A stretch of 10,345 bases of DNA from Hydrogenophaga intermedia (lineage in GTDB: Bacteria; Pseudomonadota; Gammaproteobacteria; Burkholderiales; Burkholderiaceae_C). The stretch spans positions 1 through 10,345 of the forward strand of contig CAMBOY010000095.1 of the NCBI GenBank assembly GCA_945869245.1, given 5' to 3'. The translations under genes and the position numbers were made by a program. Numbering within the stretch: the first letter of the stretch is position 1; each line of letters begins with the position of its first letter. Below the pieces are notes generated by a model. That model was not told the origin of the DNA. It ran no database searches and was given only the letters and a program-made list of their open reading frames with translations. Positions 8,386 through 10,345 of the stretch are shown in pieces.

Positions 8386-8402
8386 CTATCTGCCGCGCGA
8401 AC

Positions 8403-8434
8403 AAAAAAAAGCCGACCCGGGGGTCGGCTTTTTT
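8403..8434. terminator. Bidirectional rho-independent terminator between uppP and the RRM gene
   Basis: A 7-bp GC-rich stem (GCCGACC at 8411-8417, GGTCGGC at 8422-8428) with a four-base loop is followed by six T on the plus strand (8429-8434) and preceded by eight A (8403-8410), which form the T-tract for the minus strand. It lies 17 bases after the uppP stop and 20 bases after the RRM gene stop, so it can end both converging transcripts. Confidence 0.93.
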
Positions 8435-8454
8435 GTGGCCCAAGGGGCCTGCGA

Positions 8455-8748
8455 TCAATAACGGCTGCGGTTGCCGTAGCCGCCACCGCCCGTGCTTTCC
8501 TTCGGGCGCGACACGTTCACCACAATCGAACGGCCACCGACGCTCATGCCATTGAGGCCGGCGATTGCGGCTTCGGCTTCTTGGTCATTGGCCATTTCGA
8601 CAAAGCCGAAACCTTTGGAGCGGCCGGTGTCGCGGTCCATCATGACTTTGGCCGACTGCACATTGCCGTATTCGGCAAAGTTGTGACGCAGGCTGTCGTC
8701 GTCGATGGTGTAGGGCAGGTTGCCGACGTAGAGTTTGTTGTTGCTCAT
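8455..8748 (-). CDS. RRM-domain RNA-binding protein
   Basis: This 97-residue protein is a single RNA recognition motif (about residues 5-82) plus a short glycine-rich, basic tail (GGGGYGNRSRY). Both RNA-contact motifs are present: RNP2 KLYVGNL (5-11) and RNP1 KGFGFVEM (45-52), with the aromatic residues Tyr7, Phe47 and Phe49 that stack on RNA bases. Small proteins of this type in proteobacteria and cyanobacteria are cytoplasmic RNA chaperones, often cold-induced; that role is family knowledge, not shown here. The ATG at 8748 has a strong AAGGA eight to four bases upstream region and overlaps the TGA of a probable small upstream gene (ATGA). The candidate promoter about 320 bases upstream implies a long leader or a two-gene transcript. 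Confidence 0.95.
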   Translation of the reverse strand: MSNNKLYVGNLPYTIDDDSLRHNFAEYGNVQSAKVMMDRDTGRSKGFGFVEMANDQEAEAAIAGLNGMSVGGRSIVVNVSRPKESTGGGGYGNRSRY

Positions 8749-9002
8749 GAGAAATCCTTCAGGAAATGAGGCCCACCTTGGTGCAGCGAGCCGAGGGTGA
8801 CCGCAAACAGCTGAGCCGCTCGCGGGTTGGAAAACGGGGTAGAAAAACGGTAGACGCGGTGGTGAGAGGACGAACCGCTGCCGCTGGAGATGGCCACGTT
8901 GGCACGGAACGATCCGTTGTCAGCCTGGCTGGTCGTGGGCGAAACGACATAACGCCCGAGAGAGTGATTGATGGTGTTCTGACAAGTGAGACATGCGGCC
9001 AT
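8745..9002 (-). CDS. Probable small protein of unknown function, coupled to the RRM gene
   Basis: From ATG 9002 this frame encodes 85 residues ending in a TGA that overlaps the RRM gene's ATG by four bases. The protein reads like real coding sequence: GC-rich third positions, a mixed hydrophobic/polar pattern with likely beta strands (GRYVVSPTTSQADNG, SFRANVAISSGSGSSSHHRV), and a helix-like stretch NPRAAQLFAVTLGSLHQ. I do not recognise a named family. Weak points: no clear Shine-Dalgarno precedes ATG 9002 or the alternative in-frame GTG at 9014, and a second frame is also open for about 100 codons here (9070-8759). It has no signal peptide or membrane segment. If not translated, the same stretch would be a leader of about 310 bases for the RRM mRNA. 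Confidence 0.55.
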   Translation of the reverse strand: MAACLTCQNTINHSLGRYVVSPTTSQADNGSFRANVAISSGSGSSSHHRVYRFSTPFSNPRAAQLFAVTLGSLHQGGPHFLKDFS

Positions 9003-9068
9003 CGGTGGCCACACGCAAGCGGGTATGAAGAAGCTGTTGGTCGCCCGCTTAGCAACACAACAGCTCGC

Positions 9069-9120
9069 ATTATCTCACATGTTTATAAAAATCGCGTGAT
9101 TTATTTCTTTTTGTTTTATG
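9069..9120 (-). promoter_or_regulatory. Candidate extended -10 promoter with AT-rich upstream block for the RRM transcript
   Basis: Read on the minus strand, TGAGATAAT (9077-9069) is an extended -10 element: TG, one base, then GATAAT matching five of six consensus bases. Behind it, up to 9120, lies a very AT-rich block that could act as an UP element, containing an inverted repeat AAATC-N4-GATTT (9089-9102). No convincing -35 is present at 16-18 bases. Transcription would start near 9062, about 60 bases before the small gene's ATG. Confidence 0.5.
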
Positions 9121-9135
9121 GGAGGCCGCATCGCC

Positions 9136-10345
9136 TCAGTGTTCAACCGGCGTGTACGACGCCGCGCGCGCGATCGCCGACAGCAGGGTGGCCGCTTGCA
9201 CCGGCTTGGTCAGATAGCCGTCGGCACCAGCGTCTTGAAACACCGCCGGATTGCCCGCCACCGCGTTGGCGCTGAGCATCAACACCGGGGTGCGGACGCG
9301 GCCGGTGGTCCGCTCGTGTTGGCGGATGGCTTGCAGGCATTCCAAGCCACCCATGTGCGGCATCATCACGTCCATCAACACCAGATCGAAGTCGCCGCTC
9401 AGATAGCGTTCCAGCCCGGCGCGGCCATGGCCTGCCAGGGTCACGGTGTGCCCACTTTTTTCGAGCACGATGCCAATGACTTGTTGGTTGATCGGGTCGT
9501 CCTCCACCAGCAGCAGACGCAGCGACCGCGTGACGGCGGGTGGCTGTGGGTGCAGGGCTGCCGGCGCGGTGACGGTGTCGTCCGGCGGCAAGCTGTAGGG
9601 CAAGCGGCAGGTGAAGGTCGAGCCCTTGCCGGGCTCACTGGTGACGTCGATACGGCCGCCCATTTTCTTGGCGATCTCAGCGCAAATGCTCAAGCCCAGA
9701 CCGGTGCCGCCATAGCGCCGCGTGACCGATCCGTCGCCTTGCACAAAGGGCTGAAACAACTTGTCTTTGTGCTGCATGTCAAAGCCGATACCAGTGTCTG
9801 TCACATCAAACTCCAGCCAGGCTTGCGCGCCGCCATCTGGCGGCGACACCGCAGCGCGCCACGACAGGTGCACTCGGCCTTGTTCCGTGAACTTCAAGGC
9901 ATTGCCCAGCAGGTTGTTGAGAATTTGCCGCACCCGCACATCGTCGATCCACACCCGAGGCGGCAGTGCGGGGTCGATGTCAAAGCCAAACTGCACCGCT
10001 TTGCCGGCCGCTTCGGCGAGCCGGCTGTAGAGTGCCATGTTTTGCTCGCTCAGGCGCTTGAGGTGCACCGATTCGGGGTTCATGTCGATGGCGCCCGATT
10101 CGATTTTGGAGAAGTCGAGTACGTCGTTGATGATGCGCAGCAGCTGCTGCGCCGACACGTGGGCGAGCTGCAGATACTCGCGTTGGCTGTGCGACAGCGG
10201 CTCTTGCATGGCAATTTGCACCATGCCCAGCACCCCGTTGAGTGGGGTGCGGATTTCGTGGCTGATATTGGCCAGAAACTCGTTTTTGTATTGGTTGGCT
10301 CGCTCCGCCGTTTCCTTGGCCGCTTGCAAGCGGGCTTTGATCTCT
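9136..10345 (-). CDS. Hybrid sensor histidine kinase with receiver domain (N-terminal partial)
   Basis: The frame is open to the right edge (first codons read EIKARLQAAKETAERA), so the sensor part is outside the window. The visible 402 residues hold a HisKA dimerisation domain with the phospho-accepting His in FLANISHEIRTPLNGVLGM (codon 10260-10258), a HATPase_c domain with N-box NLLGNALKFT, G1 DTGIGF and G2 GGTGLGLSI, then a receiver domain with acidic pair VEDDP, phospho-acceptor Asp in LVLMDVMMPHMGG (codon 9372-9370) and the conserved Lys in LTKP. It ends shortly after the receiver, so no Hpt domain follows, and signal would pass to a separate Hpt protein or be self-limited. The lead-in before the H-box looks like a coiled-coil signalling helix. 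The input signal cannot be inferred. No terminator with a T-tract is visible after the stop. Confidence 0.96.
   Translation of the reverse strand, partial: EIKARLQAAKETAERANQYKNEFLANISHEIRTPLNGVLGMVQIAMQEPLSHSQREYLQLAHVSAQQLLRIINDVLDFSKIESGAIDMNPESVHLKRLSEQNMALYSRLAEAAGKAVQFGFDIDPALPPRVWIDDVRVRQILNNLLGNALKFTEQGRVHLSWRAAVSPPDGGAQAWLEFDVTDTGIGFDMQHKDKLFQPFVQGDGSVTRRYGGTGLGLSICAEIAKKMGGRIDVTSEPGKGSTFTCRLPYSLPPDDTVTAPAALHPQPPAVTRSLRLLLVEDDPINQQVIGIVLEKSGHTVTLAGHGRAGLERYLSGDFDLVLMDVMMPHMGGLECLQAIRQHERTTGRVRTPVLMLSANAVAGNPAVFQDAGADGYLTKPVQAATLLSAIARAASYTPVEH

Noticed and set aside
9121..9136. Hairpin GAGGC-N6-GCCTC after the histidine kinase stop
   Set aside because: On the minus strand it is followed by A-rich, not T-rich, sequence, so it does not look like a rho-independent terminator.

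Overview
The window is GC-rich, uses strongly GC-biased codons, and carries family variants (MacB-type transporter, caspase proteins with DACRDNPF and DUF4384 modules, a short glycine-tailed RRM protein) that suggest a betaproteobacterium of the Burkholderiales, most likely a Comamonadaceae-like organism. The taxon is inferred from style, not from a marker gene. No rRNA, tRNA, CRISPR, insertion sequence or phage gene is visible.

Layout: (1) 1-1795, plus strand: the 3' end of a MacB/LolD-type ABC ATPase gene, overlapping by 4 bases a MacB-type permease gene. (2) 1881-4691, plus strand: a 936-residue exported caspase-fold protein (CaspA here) with a degenerate M23/LytM-like domain, a TolA-like coiled coil and a C-terminal caspase domain. 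(3) 7438 down to 4710, minus strand: a three-gene operon facing CaspA, encoding a second exported caspase-fold protein (CaspB: caspase domain, EF-hand-type loop, coiled coil, DUF4384), an OmpA-like peptidoglycan-binding protein (4-base overlap) and a small exported Ig-like protein (17-base gap). (4) 7552-8385, plus strand: uppP/bacA, undecaprenyl pyrophosphate phosphatase. (5) A bidirectional terminator at 8403-8434. (6) 9002 down to 8455, minus strand: a probable small unknown gene overlapping by 4 bases an RRM RNA-binding protein gene, behind a candidate extended -10 promoter. (7) 9136 to the right edge, minus strand: a hybrid sensor histidine kinase, cut at its N-terminus.

The most interesting part is 1.84-7.5 kb. 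Two different caspase-fold proteins, both with signal peptides and intact His/Cys dyads, are encoded convergently with an OmpA-like peptidoglycan anchor and an Ig-like exported partner. The proposal that these form a periplasmic, peptidoglycan-associated proteolytic or signalling system is inference. The two caspase genes also share a TGNCA-N4-TGNCA motif just upstream, which could mean common control. Many neighbours (ABC permease, LytM-like domain, OmpA domain, UppP) concern the cell envelope.
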